Positions 9,545-18,887 of a stretch of DNA of 64,000 nt are shown one piece after another. Both the position numbers and the translations under genes were made by a program. Each line of letters begins with the position of its first letter. Position 1 is the stretch's first letter. Origin of the DNA: Limnohabitans sp. (GTDB taxonomy: Bacteria > Pseudomonadota > Gammaproteobacteria > Burkholderiales > Burkholderiaceae_C); NCBI RefSeq assembly GCF_023910625.1, contig NZ_JAAVVW010000003.1, positions 186,001 to 250,000 of the forward strand, written 5' to 3'. A model generated the notes under the pieces. The model searched no databases. It was not told the DNA's origin and worked only from the letters and a program-made list of their open reading frames with translations.

Positions 9545-10180
9545 TCAGGCGTCCGGTTGAGCCATGGGGACGGCCTTTTTGAACGCCTCCAGTTCGCCGC
9601 AAGCCTTGTCGATGGCACTGATCAGCGGCCAGCGTGACAAGTCCACTTTGAAGCGGCGCGCGCTTTCGACCTGCGGAATCAAATACACATCGGCCAGCGT
9701 AGGCGTGTCTCCAAAGCTGAAACGCCCGCGTGTTTTGTCGGCACCAATCAAGGCTTCGTAGGCGTCAAAGCCTTCACTGATCCAGTGACCGCACCAAGCG
9801 TTGATGGCGTCTTCGTTGGCCCCGAACTGCTTGCGCAGGGTTTGCAAAATTCGGCGGTTGTTGATGGGGTGGATGTCGCAGCCCACGATGGCCGCGAGTG
9901 CGCGCACATGGGCACGCTCATCGGTTCCTGCGGGGAGCAAGGCGGGGTTGGGGTACTTTTCTTCCAGCCATTCGATGATGGCAGGTGACTGGATCAACAC
10001 CTTGTCGCCGGTGTCCAGGGCGGGCACCATTTGTTGGGGGTTGACCGCTTTGAAGGCGTCGTTTTGTTGTTCATCGACCCGCAGGTCCACTGCCACGTAG
10101 TCTGTGGCGATGCCTTTGAGGTTCAGGGCAATGCGCAGGCGGTGGCTGGTGCCGCTGCGGAAAAAGTTGTAGAGCTTCAT
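9545..10180 (-). CDS. nagL: Maleylpyruvate isomerase (glutathione S-transferase zeta type)
   Basis: The 211-residue protein begins MKLYNFFRSGTSHRLRIALN, a GST thioredoxin-fold opening of the MaiA/NagL zeta class, where Ser or Cys residues in this loop activate glutathione. The cis-Pro and following segment VPALDTGDKVLIQSPAIIEW and the C-terminal helical domain with FGDTPTLADVYLIPQ are standard. In the gentisate pathway it isomerises maleylpyruvate to fumarylpyruvate using glutathione. The context settles the substrate as maleylpyruvate rather than maleylacetoacetate, because gentisate dioxygenase and a fumarylpyruvate hydrolase homologue lie directly upstream. The start at 10180 is chosen over one 9 codons earlier because AGGACC precedes it and the family starts here. 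Confidence 0.88.
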   Translation of the reverse strand: MKLYNFFRSGTSHRLRIALNLKGIATDYVAVDLRVDEQQNDAFKAVNPQQMVPALDTGDKVLIQSPAIIEWLEEKYPNPALLPAGTDERAHVRALAAIVGCDIHPINNRRILQTLRKQFGANEDAINAWCGHWISEGFDAYEALIGADKTRGRFSFGDTPTLADVYLIPQVESARRFKVDLSRWPLISAIDKACGELEAFKKAVPMAQPDA

Positions 10181-10240
10181 GGTGAGGTCCTGTTCAGGGG
10201 CGGGCAAACGCCAGAAAAAAAGCGTGTGCGGGGGATTGCA

Positions 10241-10942
10241 TTATTCCGCAGCGCCGATGGTGAGCGCCACTTCGGCCACGCCTTCCACGCGGCCAGTGAT
10301 TTTGTCACCCGGCAACACCGCGCCCACGCCTTCGGGCGTGCCGGTGTAAATCAAATCGCCGGGTTGCAGGTGGTAATAGGTGGATAGGTCGGCGATGATT
10401 TCGCGGATGTTCCAGATCAGCTTGTCCACGTTGGACGACTGTTTGGTCTGGCCATTCACTTCCAACGCAATCGCACCGCTTTCGATGACCACGCCGGGCT
10501 TGGGCAAGATCTCGGAGCAGACCGAGCCTTGCTCGATGTCCTTGCCCGTGTCCCAGGGGCGACCCTTGTCGCGCGCCACCAGTTGCAGGTCGCGGCGCGT
10601 CATGTCCAGGCCTGCGGCTTAGCCATAGACCAGTTCATGCGCGTTGTCTTCGCTTACGCGAAAACCTGCTTTGCCAATGGCCAGCACCAGTTCCATCTCG
10701 AAGTGGTAGTTGTTGGTGCGTGGGGGGTAGGTCACTGTGGCACCGCTTTCGACCAAGGTCTGCGGCGACTTGGTGAAGTAAAACGCCTGCTCGACGCTCT
10801 TGTCGACGGGGCGGCCCATCTCGACGGCGTGCGCGTGGTAGTTGCGGCCGACGCAAAAGATACGGTTAACGGGGAAGCGCTCGTTTTTGCCACGGATGGG
10901 CAGGGAGGGGACGGCGGGTGGAGTGAAGAGGTAAGAAGTCAT
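10241..10942 (-). pseudogene. nagK: Fumarylpyruvate hydrolase (FAH family) with an in-frame TAA
   Basis: The reading frame encodes a 233-residue fumarylacetoacetate hydrolase-family protein: RIFCVGRNYHAHAVEMG, the metal-site Glu in FEMELVLAIG, then GLDMTRRDLQ, RGRPWDTGKD and a C-terminal YYHLQPGDLIYTGTPEGVG. It would cleave fumarylpyruvate to fumarate and pyruvate, the last step of the gentisate route. The frame is broken once by TAA at 10619-10621, between ELVYG and AAGLDM, where homologues have Tyr (TAT or TAC). The frame is the same before and after, so this is a substitution and not an indel. It could be a true loss, a sequence error or a readthrough stop. The start at 10942 follows GGAA. 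It lies 20 bases after the gentisate dioxygenase gene in the same operon. Confidence 0.85.
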
Positions 10943-10962
10943 GGGTTCCATTGAAAGAAAAA

Positions 10963-12000
10963 TCAACCGCGGTTTTCGTACACACCCAGCTTGCGGTGCA
11001 GGGGCGATTCGTCGGCGATGAACACGAAGGCGGGCTGGTCGGCGCGCAGGTTTTCCAGCGTCACGGCCTCGTAGCCCGGCGCGCAGCAGGTGTCGGCTTC
11101 GGCCAGGTTGAAGGTGCTGGCCACGATCTGGGCTTGCACCGCGCCTTCGATCACATGGAACACCTGGGCGGGCGAGCGCGCCGGCAAGCGCAGGCTCTGA
11201 CCAGGGCGCAGCATCAGGGCGTAAAAGCCCAGGATGTTTTCAGCGTCACCGCCGGTTTCGGGGTTGGTGTAAGTGACTTGCACCGGCTCCAAACCGGCAT
11301 CGTCAGACGCCAGCGATTCGAGCGCGACCTTGGCATCCTTCCAAGCGTAGCGCAGCATGGGGTAGGCCTTTTTGCTGCGGTCAAACACGTGGCTGGGCAC
11401 CACGCCGCCTCGGGCATATTGCTGGTCGCTGCGGCCAGGCTGCACCGTTTGGCGGTCGCCGTTGATGTGGTAGCTGGCCTCCATGTAATAGACCAGGGGC
11501 AGGTCCAGTACATCCAGCCAAATGACCGGGTCGTTGCCGTCGTGGCCGTGTTCGTGCCAAAGGCCAGTGGGCGTCAAAATCAAGTCGCCTCGGCTCATGG
11601 GGCATTTCTCGCCATCCACCGTGGTCCATGCGCCTTCGCCTTCCACCACCATGCGCACCGCGTTGGGGGTGTGGCGGTGGCTGGGGGCCCATTCGCCGGG
11701 CATGAGCAGTTGCATGCCCAAATACATGGCGGCAGAGGCTTGCATTTTGTCCAGACCATGGCCGGGGTTGGCCAGCACCAACACGCGGCGCTCAGCTTTT
11801 TCAATCGGGGTCAGCTCGCCCGCTTTGAGCAGCAGGGGCTTGATGTCTTTGTAAGCCCAGCAGGTGGGCTGGGTCTGGCGCGTGGGCACTTTGGGCGGCA
11901 GCACGCCGCGCAGGCTGGGCCACAGCGGCACCAGATTCACATTGCGCAGGTCTTGCACATAGTCTGGGGGCAGGTCTTCGATGCGTCCGAGGTCGTTCAT
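10963..12000 (-). CDS. nagI: Gentisate 1,2-dioxygenase
   Basis: The 345-residue bicupin opens the ring of gentisate (2,5-dihydroxybenzoate) to maleylpyruvate using Fe2+ and O2. The iron-binding cupin motif is visible as APSHRHTPNAVRMVVEGEG, with a later His in LWHEHGHDGNDPV. The second cupin is marked by LRPGQSLRLPARSPAQVFHV. Length and layout match the ~345-residue gentisate dioxygenases of Proteobacteria. The start at 12000 is preferred because GGAG lies 7 bases upstream; an in-frame ATG at 12018 lacks a site. It follows the hydroxylase gene by 18 bases and precedes the fumarylpyruvate hydrolase by 20, indicating one operon. Confidence 0.93.
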   Translation of the reverse strand: MNDLGRIEDLPPDYVQDLRNVNLVPLWPSLRGVLPPKVPTRQTQPTCWAYKDIKPLLLKAGELTPIEKAERRVLVLANPGHGLDKMQASAAMYLGMQLLMPGEWAPSHRHTPNAVRMVVEGEGAWTTVDGEKCPMSRGDLILTPTGLWHEHGHDGNDPVIWLDVLDLPLVYYMEASYHINGDRQTVQPGRSDQQYARGGVVPSHVFDRSKKAYPMLRYAWKDAKVALESLASDDAGLEPVQVTYTNPETGGDAENILGFYALMLRPGQSLRLPARSPAQVFHVIEGAVQAQIVASTFNLAEADTCCAPGYEAVTLENLRADQPAFVFIADESPLHRKLGVYENRG

Positions 12001-12018
12001 GGGGTGTCTCCGTTCCAT

Positions 12019-13230
12019 TCAGTGGTGCTGTGCGGCGTCGAGGCAGTTGCCCACGTTCCAGCCGTACAACCATGCCATCGCATCATAAAAGCGCTCCGAG
12101 CTGCGGCCGCGCCACAGGTCATTGCGCACCAGACGCTCGACCCCTTTGGCGTGGTAAATGCGGCCCATCTCGCGGCTCGAAAGCACGATGCGCGCGGTGC
12201 GGGCCACGCGTGCGCGCTGGTACATGTCCAGCGCTTGGGTCCAGTCGTTTTGGTGTGTGCGCAGGGCTTCGCCCAAAGTGACAGCGTCTTCCATCGCCAT
12301 GCAGGCGCCTTGCGCCATGTATTGGGTGGTGGGGTGGGCGGCGTCACCCAGCAAGGTCACCCGGCCATAGGTCCATTGGCCAATCGGTTCGCGGTCGGCG
12401 GTGGCCCAGCGCTTCCAGGTCTTGGGCAGGTCAATCAGTTGGCGGTCTTTGGGGCAGATGCCCTGGAAGTAGCTTTGCACTTCTTCTTTGCTGCCGTCCT
12501 TGACGCCCCATTCTTCTTGTTCGCGGCTGTGGAAAGTGACGACCACGTTGTATTGCTCACCCCCGCGCAGGGGGTAGTGCACCAGGTGGCAGTTGGGGCC
12601 CACCCAGATGGCGGCCGCGTTCCATTGCAGGTCTTCGGGAAAATCCTTTTTGTCAACCACAGCGCGGTACACCACATGGCCAGTGACGCGGGCTGGGTCG
12701 CCCACAAATTGATCACGCACCACCGACTTGACACCATCGGCTCCGATCAAGGCACAGCCTTTGAATGCCTTGCCGTTTTGGTCCCACACGGTCACGCTGC
12801 TGTTGTCTTGTTCGATGCGCACCACCCGGGTGCTGGTGTGAAATTGAACTTGTCCGGTATCACGTGCAGCTTCGAGCAAAGACAAATGCACATCGGCGCG
12901 GTGGATCACGGCGTAGGGGTTGCCAAAACGCTCGCGGAATTTTTCGTCGGTGGGGATCTTGCCCACTTGGTACTCGTCGATCGCGTCGTGCATGACCATG
13001 AAGTCGGTGTAAACCGCACGGCCCCGGGCCTTGTCGCCGACGCCCAAAGCGTCAAACGCATGAAACCCGTTCGGACCAATTTGGATGCCCGCGCCGATCT
13101 CGCCGATCTCGGGGGCTTGCTCCAGCACGGTGACGGCAAAGCCCTGGCGCACCAAAGCGAGGGCAGCAGCCAAGCCGCCAATGCCGCCGCCTGCGACGAG
13201 GATGGAGAGGGTGTTTTGTGAGGAGTTCAT
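12019..13230 (-). CDS. nagX: 3-hydroxybenzoate 6-monooxygenase (FAD-dependent)
   Basis: The 403-residue class A flavoprotein hydroxylase has the dinucleotide-binding GGGIGGLAAALALVRQGFA near the N-terminus, the DG motif in CALIGADGVKSVVRD and the second FAD motif LLGDAAHPTTQYMAQG. It converts 3-hydroxybenzoate to gentisate with NADH and O2. The assignment rests on both the family and its place as first gene of a gentisate operon. A salicylate 5-hydroxylase would be a multicomponent enzyme, and no such genes are present. The start at 13230 follows CTGGAAACC. No LysR- or MarR-type regulator is seen nearby, so control must come from elsewhere or directly from the 13.23-13.40 kb divergent promoter region. 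Confidence 0.88.
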   Translation of the reverse strand: MNSSQNTLSILVAGGGIGGLAAALALVRQGFAVTVLEQAPEIGEIGAGIQIGPNGFHAFDALGVGDKARGRAVYTDFMVMHDAIDEYQVGKIPTDEKFRERFGNPYAVIHRADVHLSLLEAARDTGQVQFHTSTRVVRIEQDNSSVTVWDQNGKAFKGCALIGADGVKSVVRDQFVGDPARVTGHVVYRAVVDKKDFPEDLQWNAAAIWVGPNCHLVHYPLRGGEQYNVVVTFHSREQEEWGVKDGSKEEVQSYFQGICPKDRQLIDLPKTWKRWATADREPIGQWTYGRVTLLGDAAHPTTQYMAQGACMAMEDAVTLGEALRTHQNDWTQALDMYQRARVARTARIVLSSREMGRIYHAKGVERLVRNDLWRGRSSERFYDAMAWLYGWNVGNCLDAAQHH

Positions 13231-13398
13231 GGTTTCCAGGGGCGACGCTTCCAACGCCGAACTTGATAAGCACACTTATAAAAAAGGTAATCGACCCATC
13301 CCTGGCCGCAAAGCTTGCGCGCAAAGGCGACCGGAGAACTGAAAGGAGGCTGTTGTGATGAGCTGGATAAAATTGACCGCTTATCTGAAAGACCTGAC

Positions 13399-16233
13399 GT
13401 GCTCCTCACCATCGTACTGCTTCCACTTTTGCTCGGCACTTTGGCCACGTTTTGGCTGGGTTCCCGCTCACGGCTGCTGACCGCCTGCGCGGCGGGCGCG
13501 GTCACGGCCGCCAGTTTGGGCCTGTTGCTGTCCATGGCCCCGGCCGTGCTGGCGGGCGAAACGGTGATGAACGCCTGGCCCTGGGTGCCCGAGATTGGGC
13601 TGAACCTGACGTTCCGTCTCGACGGCCTGTCGATGATGTTCGCGGGCCTGATCTTGTTCATCGGCCTGATGATCATTGTGTATGCGCACTATTACCTGAG
13701 CGCCAAGGATTCGGCCGGAAAGTTTTACAGCGAAATGATGCTGTTCATGGCTGCCATGCTGGGCGTGGTGCTCTCGGACAATTTGCTCTTGTTGGTGGTG
13801 TTTTGGGAGCTGACCAGCGTCTCGTCATTCTTGCTGGTGGGCTACTGGAGCCACCGGCCCGATGCCCGCGCCGGTGCTCGTCAGGCCTTGGCCGTGACCG
13901 GGGGCGGCGGCCTGGCCATGCTGGGCGGCTTTGTGCTTTTGGGTCAGATTGCGGGCACCTACGAGCTGAGTGAAATGCTGGACAAAGTGGCCATGATTCA
14001 GGCCGCCCCGATGTTTTTGCCTGCATTGCTGCTGATTTTGGTGGGCGCATTCAGCAAAAGTGCGCAGTTCCCCTTCCATTTCTGGTTGCCCGATGCGATG
14101 GCTGCGCCCACGCCTGTGTCGGCCTATCTGCACTCGGCCACCATGGTCAAGGCGGGTGTTTTCTTGCTCATGCGCCTGTACCCGGTGCTGGCCGGATCGG
14201 GGTATTTCGAGGCGATTGTCACCACGGTGGGCCTGATCACCGTGTTGTTCGCGGCCTTCATTGCCATCTTCAAGCACGACCTCAAAGGCTTGCTGGCTTA
14301 TTCCACCGTCAGCCACTTGGGCCTGATCACGTTTTTGGTGGGCTTGGGCTCGCCACTGGCTGCGGTGGCGGCGGTGTTCCATGTGCTCAACCACGCCACT
14401 TTCAAGGCCTCGCTGTTCATGATCGCGGGCATCGTGGACCACGAAACCCATTCGCGCGACATGCGCAAGCTGGGCGGCCTTTGGTCGCTCATGCCGTGGA
14501 CGGCCACGCTGTCCATGGTCGCAGCCGCCTCCATGGCGGGCGTGCCTTTGACCAACGGCTTCTTGTCCAAAGAAATGTTCTTCACCGAAGCGGTGGTGGG
14601 CACGTCGGGCGCGTTCGCTTGGTTGGTGCCCGCGTTGGTGACGCTGGCCGGGGTCTGCAGCGTGGCTTATTCGCTGCGCTTTGTGCACGACACGTATTTC
14701 AACGGTCCGCTGGGCGATGTGCCCAACACCCACCCGCACGAACCGCCACTGGGCATGAAACTGCCCGCCATTTTGTTGGTCACGCTGTGCATCGTGGTGG
14801 GGGTGTTGCCCGCGCTCACGTTGGGTCCGTTGGTCGATGTGGCGGCCACGGCCTTGGCGGGCAAACCGCTGCCCGAGTACCACTTGTCCATCTGGCACGG
14901 CTTCAATCTGCCGCTGCTCATGAGCGCGATTGCGCTGGTGGTGGGCATTGCGCTGTACCTGATGCTGGCCAAAAACAAGCGCCTGCACCGCATCGAGTCC
15001 GAGGCCTGGTTTGGCCGAGCCACCGGGCGTCAGATGTTTGAAGGCCTGATCGATGGCCTGTTTGTGCTGGCGGCGCGGATCACCACGCGCTTGGAAAACG
15101 GCTCGCTGCAAAGCTATGTGGCCTGGATGCTGGGCGGTGTGGTCTTGGTGGTGGGCTGGCCACTCTTGGGCAGCGGCATCGGCACCGGTCCGCGCGATCT
15201 CATGCCTGCATCGCCCTTGGCCATGGCGATCTGGTTGCTGTTGGCTGCCGCCAGCTTGGCACTGGCGCTACAACACCACAAACGCTTTCAGGCGGTGATT
15301 CTGGTGGGCGTGGTGGGGCTGGTGACCTCATTGACCTTTGTCAGTCTCTCAGCCCCCGATCTGGCGCTGACTCAGTTGTCGGTTGAGGTGGTGTCCACGG
15401 TGCTGTTGCTGATGGGCCTGGCTCTGCTGCCCCAACACTCTCCGCGTGAATCGACGGCGGCCCGCCGTGCCCGTGATGCCGCGCTAGCCCTGGCTGCGGG
15501 AGCGGGCATGGCCTGGTTCACCTGGGTTTTCCTGACCCGTGAACACAGTTCGATTTCGTGGTATTTCCTTGACAAGTCCATTCCATTGGGCGGCGGCTCG
15601 AACGTGGTCAACGTGATCCTGGTTGACTTCCGCGGTTATGACACCTTTGGCGAGATCACGGTGCTGGGTATCGCCGCCATTGGTGTATTGGCCTTGATGG
15701 AGGGCATGCGTACACGCCGTCCTTTGCAAGACACCGATGGCCGTACCTGGACTTTTGCGGCGCAACCTCTGATGTTGCGCGTGGCGGCTTCGGTGGTGCT
15801 GCCGGTGGCGCTGGTGTTCACCATTTACATCTTCATGCGGGGCCACAACCTGCCTGGTGGCGGTTTCATTGCCGGTCTGATCACCGCAGTGGCGCTGGTT
15901 TTGCAGTTCATGTCGATCGGTCAGGCCCGGGCCGAACTTTTGTTGCATGGCCATGGGGGTCGGCGCTTTGTCAAGTGGATTGGCTTGGGTTTGGGCATTG
16001 CCGGCTTGACCGGAGTGGGGGCTTTTGTGTGGGGGCGACCCTTCCTGACCAGCGCGCACGGCAACCCGGTGGTGCCTGTTTTGGGTGAGTTGCCTTTGGC
16101 CTCGGCTGCACTGTTTGACCTGGGTGTTTACTCGGTGGTGGTGGGGGCGACCTTGCTGACCATCTCGGTTCTGGGCACTGTCACGCGTGAAGTGCCAGGC
16201 ACCTCCGGTGCGCGCCCGAAAGTTTCGTCATGA
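13399..16233 (+). CDS. mrpA: Mrp Na+/H+ antiporter subunit A, fused A-B type
   Basis: About 944 residues, nearly all transmembrane. The N-terminal two thirds is a NuoL/MrpA-type proton-pumping module (MLGVVLSDNLLLLVVFWELT with the conserved Glu, then FPFHFWLPDAMAAPTPVSAY). The last part, from about ITVLGIAAIGVLALMEGMR to MRGHNLPGGGFIAGLITAV, is an MrpB domain, so A and B are fused as in group 2 Mrp/Pha systems. The complex exchanges cytoplasmic Na+ (or K+) for H+ at the inner membrane. The start is uncertain: GTG 13399 fits the family N-terminus (VLLTIVLLPLLLGTLATFWL) but has only a weak ribosome binding site, and an upstream in-frame TTG exists at 13315. A strong AAAGGAGG at 13342 instead opens a different frame. 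Confidence 0.9.
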   Translation: MLLTIVLLPLLLGTLATFWLGSRSRLLTACAAGAVTAASLGLLLSMAPAVLAGETVMNAWPWVPEIGLNLTFRLDGLSMMFAGLILFIGLMIIVYAHYYLSAKDSAGKFYSEMMLFMAAMLGVVLSDNLLLLVVFWELTSVSSFLLVGYWSHRPDARAGARQALAVTGGGGLAMLGGFVLLGQIAGTYELSEMLDKVAMIQAAPMFLPALLLILVGAFSKSAQFPFHFWLPDAMAAPTPVSAYLHSATMVKAGVFLLMRLYPVLAGSGYFEAIVTTVGLITVLFAAFIAIFKHDLKGLLAYSTVSHLGLITFLVGLGSPLAAVAAVFHVLNHATFKASLFMIAGIVDHETHSRDMRKLGGLWSLMPWTATLSMVAAASMAGVPLTNGFLSKEMFFTEAVVGTSGAFAWLVPALVTLAGVCSVAYSLRFVHDTYFNGPLGDVPNTHPHEPPLGMKLPAILLVTLCIVVGVLPALTLGPLVDVAATALAGKPLPEYHLSIWHGFNLPLLMSAIALVVGIALYLMLAKNKRLHRIESEAWFGRATGRQMFEGLIDGLFVLAARITTRLENGSLQSYVAWMLGGVVLVVGWPLLGSGIGTGPRDLMPASPLAMAIWLLLAAASLALALQHHKRFQAVILVGVVGLVTSLTFVSLSAPDLALTQLSVEVVSTVLLLMGLALLPQHSPRESTAARRARDAALALAAGAGMAWFTWVFLTREHSSISWYFLDKSIPLGGGSNVVNVILVDFRGYDTFGEITVLGIAAIGVLALMEGMRTRRPLQDTDGRTWTFAAQPLMLRVAASVVLPVALVFTIYIFMRGHNLPGGGFIAGLITAVALVLQFMSIGQARAELLLHGHGGRRFVKWIGLGLGIAGLTGVGAFVWGRPFLTSAHGNPVVPVLGELPLASAALFDLGVYSVVVGATLLTISVLGTVTREVPGTSGARPKVSS

Positions 16234-16285
16234 CCCCCTTCAAAACCTTTGCGTTCAGCGTTTTCAGTCGCACCAAGGACTTCTT

Positions 16286-16678
16286 ATGAGCATGGAATTT
16301 TTGTTGGCCAGCGGTATCGGTATCGTCACCGCTTGCGCTGTTTATCTGATGCTGCGCGGGCGCACTTTCACCGTGGTATTGGGCCTTTCCATGCTGGGCT
16401 ACGCCGTGAACGTTTTTATCTTCGCCATGGGCCGCCTGTGGAGCAACGCCCAGCCCATCCTGGTGGCAGACGGCCCAGTCGTCGATCCCTTGCCACAGGC
16501 GCTGGTGCTGACCGCCATCGTGATCGGTTTCGCCACCACCGGCTTTGTGATCGAATTGGCCTTGCGCAGCCGCCATGAAAGCGGGAGTGACCATGTGGAC
16601 GGTCATGAGCCGGGTCAAGTGCCAGGCCAGACGGGCTCTGACGGCCATGCTGTACACGCACCTGGAGGGCAGGCTTGA
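16286..16678 (+). CDS. mrpC: Mrp Na+/H+ antiporter subunit C
   Basis: This 130-residue NuoK-like membrane subunit has three hydrophobic segments: FLLASGIGIVTACAVYLML, TVVLGLSMLGYAVNVFIFAM and ALVLTAIVIGFATTGFVIEL. PQALVLTAIVIGFATTGF is the family signature. The tail is a His/Gly/Asp-rich hydrophilic stretch. AAGGAC precedes the ATG. The stop overlaps the ATG of mrpD by one base (TGATG), so translation is coupled. Confidence 0.93.
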   Translation: MSMEFLLASGIGIVTACAVYLMLRGRTFTVVLGLSMLGYAVNVFIFAMGRLWSNAQPILVADGPVVDPLPQALVLTAIVIGFATTGFVIELALRSRHESGSDHVDGHEPGQVPGQTGSDGHAVHAPGGQA

Positions 16679-18318
16679 TGTTCGATGCTTTGCTTTCATT
16701 TTGGCTTCAGCACGCCCCTGTGCTGTCGGTTTTGTTGCCGGTGTTCACAGCGGTGGCCTTGCTGTTGCTGGGAGATGGCGATCAACAGGTGGCCGGTGGC
16801 GGTCATGGCGACAGCCGTCAGCGCTGGGCGCGGCGCTTGGGGCTGGCTTCGGTCCTGTTGGGTTTGCTGATGGCGGTGGGCTTGGTGGTACATGCCAGCA
16901 GTGGTGAGTTGCTGGTCTACCAATTGGGCGAATGGCCTGCACCGTTTGGCATTGTCATGGTGCTCGATCGCCTGTCGGCCTTGATGGTGTTGTTGACCTA
17001 TTTGTTGGCGGTGCCAGTGCTGTGGTACGCGACAGGCGGCTGGGACGGGCGCGGGCGTTATTTCCATGCGCTGTTCCAGTTCCAGCTCATGGGCTTGTGC
17101 GGCGCGTTCATGACCGGCGACTTGTTCAACCTGTTCGTGTTTTTTGAGGTCCTGTTGATTGCCTCGTATGTCCTACTGGTGCATGGGCAGGGCCGTGAGC
17201 GCTTTCGCATGGGTATTCATTATGTGGTGCTCAACCTGTCGGCCTCGGGCTTGTTCCTGATTGGCTTGGCCATGGTCTACAGCGTCACGGGCACTCTCAA
17301 CATGGCCGATGTGGGCTTGCAAGTGGCGCAGCTGACGGGTGAAAACGCGATGTTGGCCAAAGCTGCGGCTTTGGTGTTGCTGGTTGTGTTTGGTCTCAAG
17401 GCGGCGTTGGTTCCGCTTTATTTCTGGTTGCCGGGCACCTATGCGGCTGCCAGTGCCCCCGTGGCGGCCTTGTTTGCCATCATGACCAAGGTGGGGGTCT
17501 ACAGCATCATCCGGACGCACTGGGTCATTTTTGGGGTTGGGGCAGGGGAGTCGGCGCTGGCCGTTGGCCACTGGCTGCTGCCACTGGCGTTGACCACCAG
17601 CGTGCTGGGCGTCATGGGCGCGCTGGCTTCGCACAGCATGAGTCGGCTGGTGGCCTACCTCACGGTCTCATCGGTGGGAACTTTGCTGGCCTGTGTGGGC
17701 TTGTTCACCAGTGACAGCTTGTCGGCTGCGCTCTATTACACCTTGCACAGCACCTTGGTCATGGCCGGTTTGTTTTTGTTGGTGGAGCTCATGGCGGCCC
17801 AGCGAGGGCAGGCGCTTGACAAGTTGCGCCCTGCAGTGGCTGTGCGCGAGCCGGTTTTACTGGGCGCGATGCTGTTGTTTGGAGCTGCCTCAGCCGCTGG
17901 TTTGCCGCCATTGCCTGGCTTTTTGGGTAAGTTGATGATTTTGGAGAGCAGCTCGGGCTTGCCCGCACAGGCCTGGGTGTGGACCGTGGTTTTGGTTGTG
18001 GGGTTTTTCTCCATCGTGGGGCTGGCCCGTGCAGGGGTGATCCTGTTCTGGCATACACAACCCGAACCGGATGCAGCCCAGAGCGGTTCGGGCAGCAGCC
18101 TGCAATTGTTGTCAGCGGTGTGGGTCTTCATGGCGCTGACTTTGGCCATGGCGGTTTTGGCTTCACCCATCAAACGCTACACCGACGCCACCGCCCAGCA
18201 GTTGGCCGATACCTCTGCTTACGCCAAAGCGGTGTTGGGCCTGGAGCCTGGTGAGAAGTCCCGTTCGCTGCGGCCCTACGATGGCGTGCGTCAAACCCCC
18301 GTAAAGGAAGCTCCATGA
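16678..18318 (+). CDS. mrpD: Mrp Na+/H+ antiporter subunit D
   Basis: The 546-residue NuoN/MrpD-type proton-translocating membrane subunit has about 14 hydrophobic segments. Family landmarks include GDLFNLFVFFEVLLIASYVL with the essential Glu, the Lys in VFGLKAALVPLYFWLPGTYA, APVAALFAIMTKVGVYSIIR, and LPGFLGKLMIL. It is the second antiporter-like subunit beside MrpA. The ATG at 16678 overlaps the mrpC stop, and the mrpE ATG overlaps its own stop, so the order and coupling are those of a standard Mrp operon. Confidence 0.93.
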   Translation: MFDALLSFWLQHAPVLSVLLPVFTAVALLLLGDGDQQVAGGGHGDSRQRWARRLGLASVLLGLLMAVGLVVHASSGELLVYQLGEWPAPFGIVMVLDRLSALMVLLTYLLAVPVLWYATGGWDGRGRYFHALFQFQLMGLCGAFMTGDLFNLFVFFEVLLIASYVLLVHGQGRERFRMGIHYVVLNLSASGLFLIGLAMVYSVTGTLNMADVGLQVAQLTGENAMLAKAAALVLLVVFGLKAALVPLYFWLPGTYAAASAPVAALFAIMTKVGVYSIIRTHWVIFGVGAGESALAVGHWLLPLALTTSVLGVMGALASHSMSRLVAYLTVSSVGTLLACVGLFTSDSLSAALYYTLHSTLVMAGLFLLVELMAAQRGQALDKLRPAVAVREPVLLGAMLLFGAASAAGLPPLPGFLGKLMILESSSGLPAQAWVWTVVLVVGFFSIVGLARAGVILFWHTQPEPDAAQSGSGSSLQLLSAVWVFMALTLAMAVLASPIKRYTDATAQQLADTSAYAKAVLGLEPGEKSRSLRPYDGVRQTPVKEAP

Positions 18319-18887
18319 AATCGACCCCACCTGGACGGAACGCCCACGTTGCTTGGCTGAGCCATCCGGTTTTATCTCTTTTGTTGGGCGTCAGTTGGTT
18401 GGCCTTGTCACACAGCCTGGCCCCCGTGCACCTGTTGTCGGCTTTGTTGATGGCGCTGATCATTCCGCGGTTGCTGCACCCTTTTCTGGGAAGGGCCGCC
18501 AAACTCCATTGGGGTGTAGCGCTGTCCCTGATTTTGGTGGTGCTCAAGGACATTGTGATGTCCAACATCACCGTCGCCCGCTTGGTGCTGGGCCCCATGA
18601 AGGCCATGTCGCCCGCCTGGGTGCCTGTGCCTCTGGCCACAGACCATCCCATGGTCAACGCCCTGTTCGCCAGCATCATCACCACCACACCCGGCACGGT
18701 GTCCTGCGTGGTGAGCGAGACCCGTCGTGAAATTCTGGTGCACGCGCTCAATTGTGACGATGCGCAGGCCATGATCGACGACATGAAAAGCCGGTATGAG
18801 ATGCCTTTGATGAAGGTCTTCGGACTGAGCCCTTCAGGGCCTGAGTCTGTCAGTGATATCTCCTCAGCTCAGAAAGAAAAGCCATGA
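18315..18887 (+). CDS. mrpE: Mrp Na+/H+ antiporter subunit E
   Basis: This 190-residue membrane protein has the MrpE signature MVNALFASIITTTPGTVSCVV, preceded by LKDIVMSNITVARLVLGP. It has an N-terminal pair of membrane segments and a C-terminal cytoplasmic domain with HALNCDDAQAMIDDMKSRYE. It is needed for assembly and activity of the Mrp complex. ATGA overlaps join it to mrpD before and mrpF after. Confidence 0.92.
   Translation: MKSTPPGRNAHVAWLSHPVLSLLLGVSWLALSHSLAPVHLLSALLMALIIPRLLHPFLGRAAKLHWGVALSLILVVLKDIVMSNITVARLVLGPMKAMSPAWVPVPLATDHPMVNALFASIITTTPGTVSCVVSETRREILVHALNCDDAQAMIDDMKSRYEMPLMKVFGLSPSGPESVSDISSAQKEKP

Noticed and set aside
10951..13221. 756-codon + strand open frame across the gentisate genes
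   Set aside because: It runs antisense to two conserved enzymes, with low-complexity His/Val/Gly-rich composition and no ribosome binding site.
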